Shown here: piece after piece, positions 21,012 through 32,100 of the stretch
How positions within the stretch are numbered: position 1 is the stretch's first letter
Layout: each line of letters begins with the position of its first letter
Assembly: GCA_028583605.1 (NCBI GenBank)
Contig: CM053332.1
Coordinates: 22,723,823-22,787,822, forward strand
Reading direction: 5' to 3'
DNA: 64,000 nt
Origin: Dastarcus helophoroides
Taxonomy: Eukaryota > Arthropoda > Insecta > Coleoptera > Bothrideridae
Made by a program: the position numbers and the translations under genes
Notes under the pieces: model-generated
Database searches by the model: none
The model's input: the letters and a program-made list of their open reading frames with translations, nothing else
Told to the model about the DNA's origin: nothing

Positions 21012-24000
21012 TTAAAGCAAAAGCTGGTTGATCCTGGTCCATCTCGGTTGTCCAATTGAGCGTATTTTGCTCTCGAACACGGGCACATTTTGTCCCCAGA
21101 TCGGGTTCCATACTGTCTCTTGGGAAACATCTTGAACGAAACGTTGCTTGGCTACTTCACCCGCTACTTGCCTGGCGACCTGTTCTTGGGCGAGTTCTCT
21201 GGCGATCTGTTCTTTGGCGATCTGCTGTTGGGCCAAAAGAGGCAAGTTTTGGACGATTTGTCTTTGGGGGATTTGCTGGGCCAACAGAGATACGGTGTTT
21301 TGTTGGGCAACTTGTGGTTGGGTCAACAAAGACGCTGTGTTTTGTTGAGCTACAGCGCGGGCGATTTGCTCTTGGGCGATCTGTTGGGCCAACGAGGGCA
21401 AATTCTGTCTCTGCGACACCAAGGGATGGGTGATTTGTTGCTGGGATGTCAACAAAGTTTGTTGTTGGACGATGGCTTGGGCGATTTCTTGGGCAATTTG
21501 TTGTTGAGATACCAGGTGTCTTTGGGCTACGGATCGGGCGACTTCCTGGATTAGTTGTTGTTGGGCCACCAATGGCAAGTTTTGGGATTGGACAAGCGTT
21601 TGGGCTATTTGTTGTTTAGCTACTAGAGGTAAGTTGTGTCTTTGGGCGATTGCCTGAGCGAGTTCTTGGGCTACTTGTTGAGCTACCAAGTTCAAGGTTT
21701 GTTGTTGACCGCCTAAAGGCAGAATTTGCTGTAGGTCGACCGTTTGGGCTTCTGGGGCGACTGCTCGGGCTACTTGTTCAGCAACTTCTTCTTGAACAAT
21801 CAAAGGTAAGTTTTGTCTCCGGGCGACAGCTCTGGCGACTTCTTGGGCGATACCTTGTTGAGCTACTAGAGGTAATCCTCGGTTTTGGGCGATCGCTTGG
21901 GCTACTTCTTCGGCAATTTGTTGTTGGGTCATCAAAGGAACGATTTGTTCTTGGGCTAAGACTTGAGCGATTTGTCTCTTTGTAATCTCGACCTGTTGGC
22001 TGTTCAAGGGTATTTGTTGCTCAATAACTTCTCGTTGGGCGACCCGTTCAACAACTTCTTGTTGGGCGAACGACAAATTTTGTCTTCGGGCGACTATCCT
22101 GGCGACTTGTTGGGCGATTTTTTCTTGTGCGATCAGAGGTAAACCTTGGTTTTGGACGATAGCTTGGGCGACTTCCCCGGCGATTTGTTGAGCTACTACA
22201 GGTTGAATATCTTGCTGGACTAATACTTGGGCGATTTGCGCCCTAATAGTTTCCAAGGTGATTTGCTGCTGGGTCGTCAAGGGTAAAGTGTGTTGCAAGG
22301 TGACTGCTTGGGCGACCAATTCAACAACTTCTTGTTGAGCGGCCAAAGGTAAATTTTGTTTTTGGGCAACTACTCTGGCGACGTCTTTGGCTACCTTTTG
22401 TTGGGCGATTAGTGGTAAATTTTGCGTTTGGGCGATTGCTTGGGCGACTTCTTCGGCGATTTGCTGCTGAGCTACTAGAGGAAGAATTTGTTGTTGGGCT
22501 AGTACTTGGGCGATTTGTCTTTTAGTAACTTCTAGAGTGATTTGCTGTTGAGTGGTCAACGGCAGGTTTGTTGGAGAGTGAGTGCTTGAGCTACCAATTC
22601 AGCAACTTCCTGTTGGGCGATCAAAGGTAAATTTTGTCTCTGGGTGACTGCTCTGGCGATTTCTTGGGCGATTTCCCGTTGAGCGACTAAGGGTAAGTTT
22701 TGGTTTTGGGCGATAGCTTGGGCGACTTCTTGAACTATTTGTTGTTGAGCTACTAGGGGAAGAGTTTGTTGTTGGGATAGTACTTGAGCGATTTGTTTCT
22801 TGATAAGTGCCAGGGTGATTTGTTGTTGACTAGTCAAGGGCAAAGTTTGTTGGAGAGCGACCGCTTGGGCTACTAGTTCGGCAACTTGCTGTTGAGCGAC
22901 CAAAGGTAAATTTTGTCTTTGGGCGATTGCTCTGGCGACTTCTTGGGCTAGTTCCTGTTGGGCGACCAAAGGTAAATGTTGGTTTTGGACGATAGCTTGG
23001 GCAACTTCTTGAGCTATTTGTTGTTGAGCTAATAAAGGAAGAATTTGTTGTTGAGTTAGTACTTGGGCGATTTGATTTTCGATAACTTGTTGTTGGGCCA
23101 TCAGGGGTACAGTTTGTTGGAGGGTAATTACTCTGACGACTTGTTGAGCAATTTGTTGTTGTTCAATCAAAGATAAATTGTGTTTTTGAGCGACTGCGTG
23201 AACGATTTCCTTGACTATTTGTTGTTGAGCAATCAGGGGTAAATTGTGACTTTGGGCGATCGCCTGGGAAATTTCCTGAGCAATCTCTTGTTGAGCAATC
23301 AGTGGAAGAGTTTGTTGTTCGGCCAACACTTGGATGATTTGTTTTCTAATAATTTCCTGGGCAATTTGCTGTTGAGCGATTAAAGGCAAAGTTTGCTGAA
23401 GGGCGACAATTTGGGCAACTTGTTGAGCTATTTTCTGTTGAGCAATCAGTGGTACATTTTGTCTTTGGGCGACGAGTAAGGCGATTTCTTGGGCGATTTG
23501 CTGTTGAGCGATCAAAGGTAAATTTTGGGTTTGAGCGATTGCCTGGGCGACTTCTTGCGCTATTTGCTGTTGAGCTACCAAAGGAAGAGTTTGTTCTTGA
23601 GCTAGTACTTGGACGATTTGTTCTCTAATAGCCGCCTGTTGAGCCACCAAGGGTAAGGTTTGATGCTGGGTGATTACTTGGGCGATTTGTTGGGCTATTT
23701 GTTGTTGAGCTACCAAGGGTAAGTTTTGTCTTTGGGCGACTACTTGAGCTACTTGTTGGGCTATCTGCTGTTGAGCCACCAAAGGTAAATTTTGGCATTG
23801 AGCGACTACTTGGGCTACTTCTTCGGCTAACTGTTGTTGAGCTACCAAAGGCAGAGCTTGTTCTTGGGCGAGTATCTGGGCGATTTGTTCTCTAATAACT
23901 TTTTGTTGAGCTACCAAAGGCAGGGTTTGCTTTTGGGCGATTAATTGAGCGACTTGTTGAGCTACTTGTTGTTGGGCTACCACGGGTAAGTTTTGTCTTT

Positions 24001-25439
24001 GGGCAACTGTTATAGCGATTTCTTGAGCTATTTGTTGTTGGGCTACCAAAGGCACAGTTTGTTGTACTTGTACGGACCACTGGTTTAAAATTTGTTGTTG
24101 GGCCACAGCCTTGGCGACTTCTTGGGTTAATTGTTGTTGAGCAATCAAAGGTAAGTTCTGTTCTTGGGCAATTACAAGAGCAACTACTTGGGCGATTTGA
24201 TGTTGGACTAAAGCTGGCAAATTCTTGTGCTCTTGGGCAATCACTTGGGCGACTTCCTGTGCGATTTGTTGGGCTACTACTGGAACGATTTGTTTTTGAA
24301 TGGATAGTGGAATGATGTTTCTTTGAGCGATTTCTTCAGCTACTTGCTGTTGGGCAATTCTTTGAGACAATGTGCTTTGTCCCCATCTGTTTTGGCTTCT
24401 CCTGGAAAATATATATAATTATAAATTGAGAGTGATAGCTGTTGTTAAAAAATGAACCTTTCATAACTTTAAATTTCATTGAATAATTTAATTAATGAAA
24501 AAATACAAAAAAGTGCACTCACCATTGCAAAGCAGACCATAATCCAGTTAGGGGAGTATGTGCTACGTTTCCTAAAATTCCTCTGCTTACATCAGCCACA
24601 TTATCCAATTTATCCAAAGCTTTCTCAATCTCAGTATTGATTCCATGCTGACAGAGAACATTCCACAATCGCTGGGAGTTAACGCTGGCCAAAGCTTGCA
24701 AAAGAACTGGATGAACTTCCCCCTTGTTAACAGCTTGTTGAACTTGAGCCAAAACCCTTTCATACTCAACATCCCTGACGACTCCTTGTTGCGTCTTCAG
24801 AATTTCAGCGACGATTTCAACTTGGGTTTCAGCGGAGGTCACCGGGGTGTTAACGTTGGCTTTCAAAGTTTTACTAACGTCAGTAGTCTCGGTCAAAAGT
24901 ATTTCAACGTTACCAACACCTCGCGGTTGAACTATGGTCACCTGTTTACCGCTAGCGTCCAAAACGTTGATGGCGTTCTCGTTCACGATGACGTTTTTCG
25001 TCCCTAAAGGTAACCGTGGGGTCGTTCCGGCGTTCAAATGGTTCGAAACTACATCCCAAGTATTTTCACGTACGAGAGACTCGAGGGCTTTCAAAACAAC
25101 CGGGTGGATCTCTCCCGTGGTGACGGCGTCAGCAACTTGGGCCAAAACCTCCTCGGTTAGCACATCTCCTGATTGTTTCAAGATTCGCACTAGGGAATCC
25201 ACTTGGAGAGCGGCTGGGGTTTGGCTTTGACCGACTAAAGTGAGTGCGGCACCGTTGGGGTCGACTAATGTGGCTGCGATGGTACGTCCTTGGATATCGC
25301 CGCCGATGGTCGCTGTTTTTCCGGTGAGGGTGTCCAGTATTTTAACGGAGTCTTGCCCGATTAAAATCGTTGTCGTGGGGGTGATGGTTCTGGCGTTGGT
25401 TAGCGCCAAAGCGGCGATGCAAACCAGGAAGAACTTCAT
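21012..25439 (-). CDS. Gene B: secreted protein with ~45 Gln/Ala-rich 22-residue repeats
   Basis: Two exons: 25,439-24,523 and 24,401-21,012 (121-bp intron; TG|GTGAGT donor, TTTTCCAG acceptor, in-frame join giving ALQ-W-RSQNRWG). Exon 1: signal peptide (MKFFLVCIAALALTNA) and two copies of the cluster module, at about 20-140 (TVSK-free start ILIGQDSVKILDTL, end AVTTGEIHPVVLKALESL) and about 145-290 (INVLDASGKQVTIVQPRG, end AVNKGEVHPVLLQALASV). Exon 2: about 45 repeats of 22 residues, typically NLPLVAQQQIAQEVAQAIAQ, ordered in groups of four, then a unique Trp-containing tail (VWNPIWGQNVP). The repeats should be helical with a turn at LPL. A single missing base near 22,565 shifts the frame; with one base restored the full length is a whole number of codons (about 1,435 residues). 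Likely a structural extracellular protein; family unknown. Confidence 0.8.
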
Positions 25440-25487
25440 CTTGAAACAGTTCGAAGATGAGACTGATTCTGTTAGGGATCTCTATGG

Positions 25488-25507
25488 ATTTTATACTGAA
25501 TATTATC
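25488..25507 (-). promoter_or_regulatory. TATA box and GATA site of gene B
   Basis: On the minus strand: CCGATAATATTCAGTATAAAA. TATAAAA lies about 50 bp upstream of the start codon and GATAA (25,503-25,507) starts 9 bp before it. Further GATAA sites follow upstream at about 25,522 and 25,554. Confidence 0.65.
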
Positions 25508-25559
25508 GGCGTTTCAATGGACGATAAATGCACTTTTTTTTGTTAAAACGTCGGGCGAT

Positions 25560-26850
25560 AAGAATTAGATGTTCTTCATAAGTATTGATATTGCATCAGA
25601 TTTCTTATATTGTCTAATTGTTGTTTGTTACATAAACGATAACTTCTTGTAATTTTAATTGGTATTAATTTTTACATTAAAGGTCGCGGCGATAACTGTG
25701 ACAAATTCGAACAAATTTTTACGATATTCCGGCTATCGTGAGGTGCAGTTATGAAAGAGGAGTTGCAAGATTTCAATAAAATAAAGATTTTAAATCAAAA
25801 ATAGATTCTAGGTGCAACTAGGCGCTTTGAACGGGATCTTATTCTATTTTGAACGAAATTTTATTCGATTGGTTTAGCATTTTAAATTCAATATTTTTGG
25901 GATAATTAATCAAACTTTTTTCAATCTCAGTACTGATTCCATTCTACGAGAGAATGTTCTACAATGGTTTTGAAAATAGGTCAGATTTTTAGAACAGTTG
26001 ATGATATAAAGACGAATTTTTAACAAACAATCAAAATATTGAAAAATAAAAACGAATTTTAACGAAAACGTAAGACGAATTTTGATAAGAATGTTGAAGC
26101 TTCCAGAAAACATCGAATTTAGAAAAAAAGTCCTTATTTTTAGAAATATTAAATATCGACGCGTTTTAAAAATTTGGAAACAAATTCGATTTATTCTCGA
26201 ATTTTTGACTTTCAGTTGGCGAATTTTAAGCATCGAAAATTTAATTTTTTCTCGAAGTTACCACTTTTAAACTCGAAAGCTTCTAATTTCTATAGAAAGT
26301 CGACATTCAAATCGAAAATTTGAGAAAAACATTTTGAGGTTAACTTTGAAATTTTTACCAAAAAAATGCTTTAGTAAAGAACAATGTTTTAGAAAATTAA
26401 ACTATTTTTCAAATTTCTTTCTTTTCATTAGAATTTTATTACGACTCGAATCGTAAAATCCATAAAAAGATTCTCGAATATTCGACTCAAATTCGAGTCC
26501 ACATTGCCCGTTTTCAGATTTTTTGAGCAAATCATAAAAACAAAATTCGAATTTTAACAGATCTAGATCTCATTGAAAAAGTTCAAATTTTATTTATTCA
26601 AATTTTGGAGTTTGAAAATGACAAGTTAAACCCGAATTATCTTTGCTTATCAACACACTTTCAGAAAAATTTAAATTTCGATATTAAATTTGGAATTTTG
26701 AAAACAATTTTTGTGACCAATTCAGTTGTTTTGTCACTGTAACTTCAAAGGACTCTTAAAAATTGATGTCTTATTTAAAAAAGAAGCTATGCTTCGCCAT
26801 CTTCCATGGAAAACACGCTACTGTTTAAAAAAATAAATGCAAATGCTTGG
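25560..26850. other. Intergenic, AT-rich, no gene seen
   Basis: Degenerate TTTTCGAATTT/AAAATTCGA words throughout; the short open frames have no coding composition or splice support. Confidence 0.5.
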
Positions 26851-26898
26851 AAAAATTTATTGTAACATAACCACAATCGACGATGTCAGAATTTAAAA

Positions 26899-27632
26899 TT
26901 AGATGTTCTCACATTGGTTTATAAGACGTTGAAGCGTGCTCAAACTGATATTTTCTCTCATGACTCTGTCGGCGACGCCATCCAAACATTTTACTTGGGC
27001 CTCCATCCTGTCCAATTTCTTTATTTGTTCCTTCAGATCTTCCACTTCGTCGTCGTCTTCGGATCTTCGGTGACGGTTGCCTTGATTAGCCAAAAATTTC
27101 GCTAGCCACCCTAAAGATTCTTCGGCAGACGGTGCACGTTCAGCATCACGCTTAGCTCTAGCTGATAAAAGAACAAATTTTATGTTTAATGATGTAGTAA
27201 TGATGTGGTATGTCAAAATTTGAATTCAAATTTCCCACCGTTTCGGGGGAAGTACAAGAAACGTGTAACAGATGACGCTTTAAAAATTTTGTTCGAGATA
27301 AGAACCACCATAAACGAGATGTAGAGAATAATAAATTTAGAAATTTCTTACCATTGAAGTCACCAATGGCTTTGATTGGGGACACGGACCTAAAACAAAA
27401 TTCTATATGAGACTCTTCCAGAGCCAAAGGGGTATCATAGCCTGGAAAATTGATGATGTGCTTTGCGTGTCATTATCTACTTTGATAACGTCGCTTCTGA
27501 TGGTGTTGTCATAACGATTTGTGTAGCTACAGGTTGATTTATAACAACAAAAACGTACCTGACGTTTTTTTGTACAACTCTGGCTTCGGTGGTCAAAATT
27601 ATTGACAAAAACAACAACAGTAAGAACTTCAT
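26899..27632 (-). CDS. Gene S1: small secreted acidic/basic protein, three exons
   Basis: Exons 27,632-27,559 (phase 2 end), 27,389-27,352 (38 nt) and 27,161-26,899. All introns are GT-AG (CAG|GTACGT, TGTTTTAG|G, AATG|GTAAG, TTTTATCAG|C). The frame is intact over 124 residues. Signal peptide MKFLLLLFLSIILTTEA, then RVVQKNVR as in S2 (RVIQKDIR). Exon 2 encodes SVSPIKAIGDFN. Exon 3 begins ARAKRDAERAPS and has RHRRSEDDDEVEDLKEQIKK, a short likely coiled coil, and two Cys. Exon sizes and phases equal those of S2, which supports the model. AATAAA in sense lies about 40 bp past the stop. Function unknown. Confidence 0.75.
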
Positions 27633-27694
27633 GATTTTCACTATATTTTTTAAGTCAGTAGGGACACTCTAATTGTTTTAAATTGGGGAATTTG

Positions 27695-27723
27695 TATTTA
27701 TACGTAGCACTTATCAAATTATC
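27695..27723 (-). promoter_or_regulatory. TATA box and two GATA sites of S1
   Basis: Minus-strand TATAAATA at 27,695-27,702, with GATAA at 27,711-27,715 and again at 27,719-27,723, directly upstream. Confidence 0.65.
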
Positions 27724-27729
27724 AAGAGA

Positions 27730-29075
27730 GGATATCAAATACACCTTAATTATTCGATCTGGGAATGTAGGAAGTGCTTAAACTTAGATTAGGTAACAAA
27801 GTAATTAGGAGTATTAAACTGCAATTAGCGCTGGCATTGAAAATATTTTGGATTTTAAATATTGTCGGTTACATTCGTAAAAATGCTCTCGTAAAATCCT
27901 AAACTACCAATTGTCGGTTTCAGCCATCTATGAGGCTGGTTTTTGGACAATTCACCACTTTTACATCAGTTATGTCATTTAAAAAAAATCGAACACAAAT
28001 GCTTATTTTATTTATTTTATTCGAGAAATTAGATGCTTGCTTTTATATTTTGTATATTAACAATTTTTGCTGTAAATTCTATCTTGGAAAATTATAACCT
28101 TCATCAAATGTATCTGACTCGACCTAAATTTTAAAAAATAGCTTTGACAACTATTTGTAATTTTGAAACAACAAATCTTCATTTCTTTGTTGTCAACGTA
28201 TTCATATTTTCACTAAATTTATTGTAGTTTATTCATATCTACTTAATAAATCTCTAAGCACTGACAGACAACGCACAACTTAAATCGGTAAGTCTAGAAG
28301 CATGGAATTTCGCACAGGTGTTCCCCATAATACGCAAGTGAGCACTAAGAGAGGCTTTTTAAGAATGCAGCCCCTAAAGTAGTAAAAATGGTCATTAAAA
28401 ATCAAAATCAAAGTCATACAATTGACAATTTTTTAAATAACTTTGAACTCTAGATGGACTTTACTAGAAATTATAATATTTTTACCCAAAATTGTAGTTA
28501 AAGAAATGAAAATTTCGAGTTGAGATTAGAAATTTTATAAACACTTTTAGAAAAAACAATCGATATTTACGAAAAACAATAATTATCAAAATGTTATCTT
28601 TAATTTCGAAATGTTGACTTTAAATGGGAGTGGACCCCACTATTTTAATTTTTTGTTGTAGGATTTCGTTCTAGTTTTCAAATTTTGGACGTTCCTAAAA
28701 TACCAAATTAAACATAAAATTTTTTTCCAGAAATGCTGCCAAATGTTGCTAAAATTTAAATTTTACATCAATTTTTTTATGAGATTAACCAAAGCTTCCG
28801 GAAAAATTGACTTTCAAACTCGAATATCAATTAAAATGAAGGTACTGAAAAATGTAATTAAAAAAAAAGTTTATAACGACGTTCTTTTCGTACCGAATCC
28901 ACTTTCTTTCCATAAAATGTATTCCAATGAATTGAAAATTTAAAATATTTAAATGATTAAGTTATTTTGATGATAAAGAAATGATATCATTTGACTAAAA
29001 TAATATAAATCGCTCTTTGAAATTCGTATGTCTGTAGTTTAAAGGTCCTAATTATCACAGGTATTAATTATTTCC
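27730..29075. other. Intergenic between S1 and S2, no gene seen
   Basis: AT-rich DNA separating two divergent genes. No open frame with splice or composition support, no recognised repeat family. Confidence 0.5.
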
Positions 29076-29079
29076 GGTC

Positions 29080-29104
29080 GATAACCCAATCTGTATATAT
29101 AAAA
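29080..29104 (+). promoter_or_regulatory. TATA box and GATA site of S2
   Basis: GATAA at 29,080-29,084 and TATATATAAAA at 29,094-29,104, about 55 bp before the start codon. Another reverse GATAA (TTATC) is at 29,052. Confidence 0.7.
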
Positions 29105-29156
29105 GCTTTTCTGGTTGCCAATTTAGTTGACAATTTTCTTCGCTACTTTCTTCGCC

Positions 29157-32100
29157 ATGAAGCTCTCATTATTTGTGACGTGTTGCGTGATCTTCGCAGC
29201 AGAAGCTAGAGTTATTCAAAAAGATATCAGATACGGTTCTATTGTACTTGATCAACCGGCTGCAAAACAAATCGTCATCACGAAACCCTCCGAACAGGAT
29301 CACATCAATGTCGAAGAGGGAGAAGATGCTGAGAATTATTTGAATCAGTCAGCAGAGTAAGTAGACATTTATTGGCACTGAAACAACCCACTTACCAAAA
29401 TAATTCGATTCTAGCTCCCCTCAAAAATCTGAAGAAATTCCGGAATTTAATGGTGAGTAATTTTAATTTCGCGTATTTTTAAGGTTGGTTCTTGCTCACG
29501 AGTTGCTCCAGATCTTTGAGTAACGATTTTTAGAGCAATTAAAAGCTTCATCTTGATCGTATTTTGTAGGATTGTAACTTAAAAAATCGTAATTTGATGG
29601 TATGGACTAAAGATAAGTTAACACGACATATTTTTTCCTTTCCTTTTTGTCTTGTTTCTGCCCTTCCCTTTCCTTTTCTTTTCTTCTCTTCACTTCCTTT
29701 CCCTTCCTTTATCTTCTTTTCTTTCCCTTTCCCTTTTATTTTCTTCCCTTCTGTTCTTCTCTTCACTTATCTTCTGTTTTCTTCCCTTCTCATCACTTTT
29801 CTTTTCTTCCTTTCTTGTCCCTTTCCTTCCCTTCTATTTCCCTCTTCTTCCTTCTATTTCTTTCCCTTCCCTTCCCCTCTCTTCTCTTCTCTTCTGTTCC
29901 CTTCTTTTTCTTTCTTCTTTTTTTCTTCTCTTCCCTTTCCTTCCCTTCTCCTTCCTTCTCTTCTCTCCTCTTTCCTTCTTTCCTCTTCTCTTCCCTTCTC
30001 TTCTCTTATCTTCTTTTATTTTCTCTTCCCTCTGTTTTCTTCTCTTGTGTTCCCTTTCCTTTCCTTCTCTTCCTTCTTCTTCTTCCTTTTTCTTCCCTTC
30101 TCTTTCCTTCTCTTCTGTTCCCTCCTCTTCCCTTATATTCCTCTTCTCCTCCATTTCTTCTCTTCTCTTCTCTCCTCTTCTCTTCTCTTCTCTTCTCTCT
30201 CTCTCTTCTCTTCTCTTCTCTTCTCTTCTTATCTCTTCTTATCTCTTCTTATCTCTTCTCTCTCTTCTCTTCTCTTCTCTTCTTCTCTCTCTTCTCTTCT
30301 CTTCTCTTCTCTTCTCTTCTCTTCTCTTCTCTTCTCTTCTCTTCTCTTCTCTTCTCTTCTCTTCTCTTCTCTTCTCTTCTCTTCTCTTCTCTCTCTTCTC
30401 TTCTTTCTCTTTCTCTTCTCTTCTCTTCTCTTCTCTTCTCTTCTCTTCTCTTCTCTTCTCTTCTCTTCTCTTCTCTTCTCTTCTCTTCTCTTCTCTCTTC
30501 TCTTTTCTTTTCTTTTTTTCTCTTCTCTTTTCTCCTCTTCTCTTCTTTTCTCTTCTCTTTCTCTTTTTTTCTCTTCTCTTCTCTCTTTTTTTTCTCTTCT
30601 CTTCTCTTCTTTCTCTTCTCTTCTTTTCTCTTCGCTTTCTCTTTTCTCTTCTCCTCTTTCTTTTCGTCCTTTTCTCTCCTCTTTCTCTCTTCTCTTCTTT
30701 TCTCTTCTCTTTCTTCTCTTTCTTCTCTTCTTTCTTTTCTCTCTTCTCTTTTTTCCTTCTTCTTTCTTCTCTTTCCTTCATTCCTTCTCTTCCTTCTTTC
30801 TTCTTTTCTCTCCTTTTCTCTTCTTTTTTCTTCTCTTCTCTTTAGCTTTTCCTTTCCTTCCTTCTTTCCCCTTCCTCTTTCCTTCTCTCTTCTTCCTTCT
30901 TCTTCTCTTCTCTTTCTTCTCTCTTCTTTCTCTTTCTTTTCTCTTCTCTTCTCTTCTTTTTCTCTTTTCTTTCTTTCTCTTTCTTTTCTCTTCTCTTCTC
31001 TCTCTCTTTCTTCGTTCTTTTCTCTCCTCTTCTCTTTCTTCTTTCTCTTCTCTTCTTTCTTCTCCTCTTCTTCTTCTCTTCTCTTTCTCTCTCTTTCTCT
31101 TTCTCTTCTCTTCTTTTCTTCTTCTTCTCTTCTTTCTTTCTCTTCTCTTTCTTTCTTCCTTTTCTCTTCCTTTTCTCTCTCCTTCTCTCCTTCTTCTCTT
31201 TCTTCTCTTCTTTTCTCTTCTCTTCTCTTCTCTTCTCTTCTCTTCTCTTCTTCTTTCTCTTCTCTTCTCTTCTCTTCTCTTCTCTTCTCTTCTCTTCTCT
31301 TCTCTTCTCTTCTCTTTCTCTTCCTCTTCTCTTCTCTTCTCTCTCTTCTCTTCTCTTCTCTTCTCTTCTCTTCTCTTCTCTTCTTTCTCTTCTCTTCTCT
31401 TCTCTTCTCTTCTCTTCTCTTCTCTTCTCTTCTCTTCTCTTCTCTTCTCTTCTTCTTCTCTTCTCTTCTCTTCTCTTCTCTTCTCTTCTCTCTCTTCTCT
31501 TCTCTTCTCTTCTCTTCTCTTCTCTTCTCTTCTCTTCTCTTCTCTTCTCTTCTTCTCTTCTCTTCTCTTCCTCTTCTCTTCTCTTCTCTTCTCTCTCTTC
31601 TCTTCTCTTCTCTTCTCTTCTCTTCTCTTCTCTTCTCTTCTCTTCTCTTCTCTTCTCTTCTCTTCTCTTCTTTTCTCTTCTCTTCTCCTCTCTTTTCTTT
31701 TCTTTTTTCTCTTCTCTTTTCTCCTCTTCTCTTCTTTTCTCTTCTCTTCTCTTTTTTTTCATCTTCTCTTCTCTTTTTTCTCTTCTCTTCTCTTCTTTTC
31801 TCTTCTCTTCTTTTCTCTTCGCTTCTCTTTCCTCTTCTCCTCTTCTATTTCGTCCTTTTCTCTCCTCTTCTCTTCTCTCTTTCTTTTCTCTTCTCTTCTC
31901 TTCTCTTCTCTTCTCTTCTCTTCTCTTCTCTTCTCTTCTCTTCTCTTCTCATCTCTTCACTTCTCTTCTCTTCTCTTCCTTTCTCTTCTTTTCTCTTCTC
32001 TTCTCTACTCTTTTCTTCTCTTCCCATTTCTTCGCTTCTCTCCTCTCCTGTCCTCTTCTTCTCTGTCCTCCCATTTCTTCTCTCTTGTCTTCCCCGTTAA

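Noticed and set aside
27391..27440. An extra exon of S1 with ALEESHIEF
   Set aside because: Including it puts a stop in frame; skipping it to the acceptor at 27,390 gives the 38-nt exon matched by S2.
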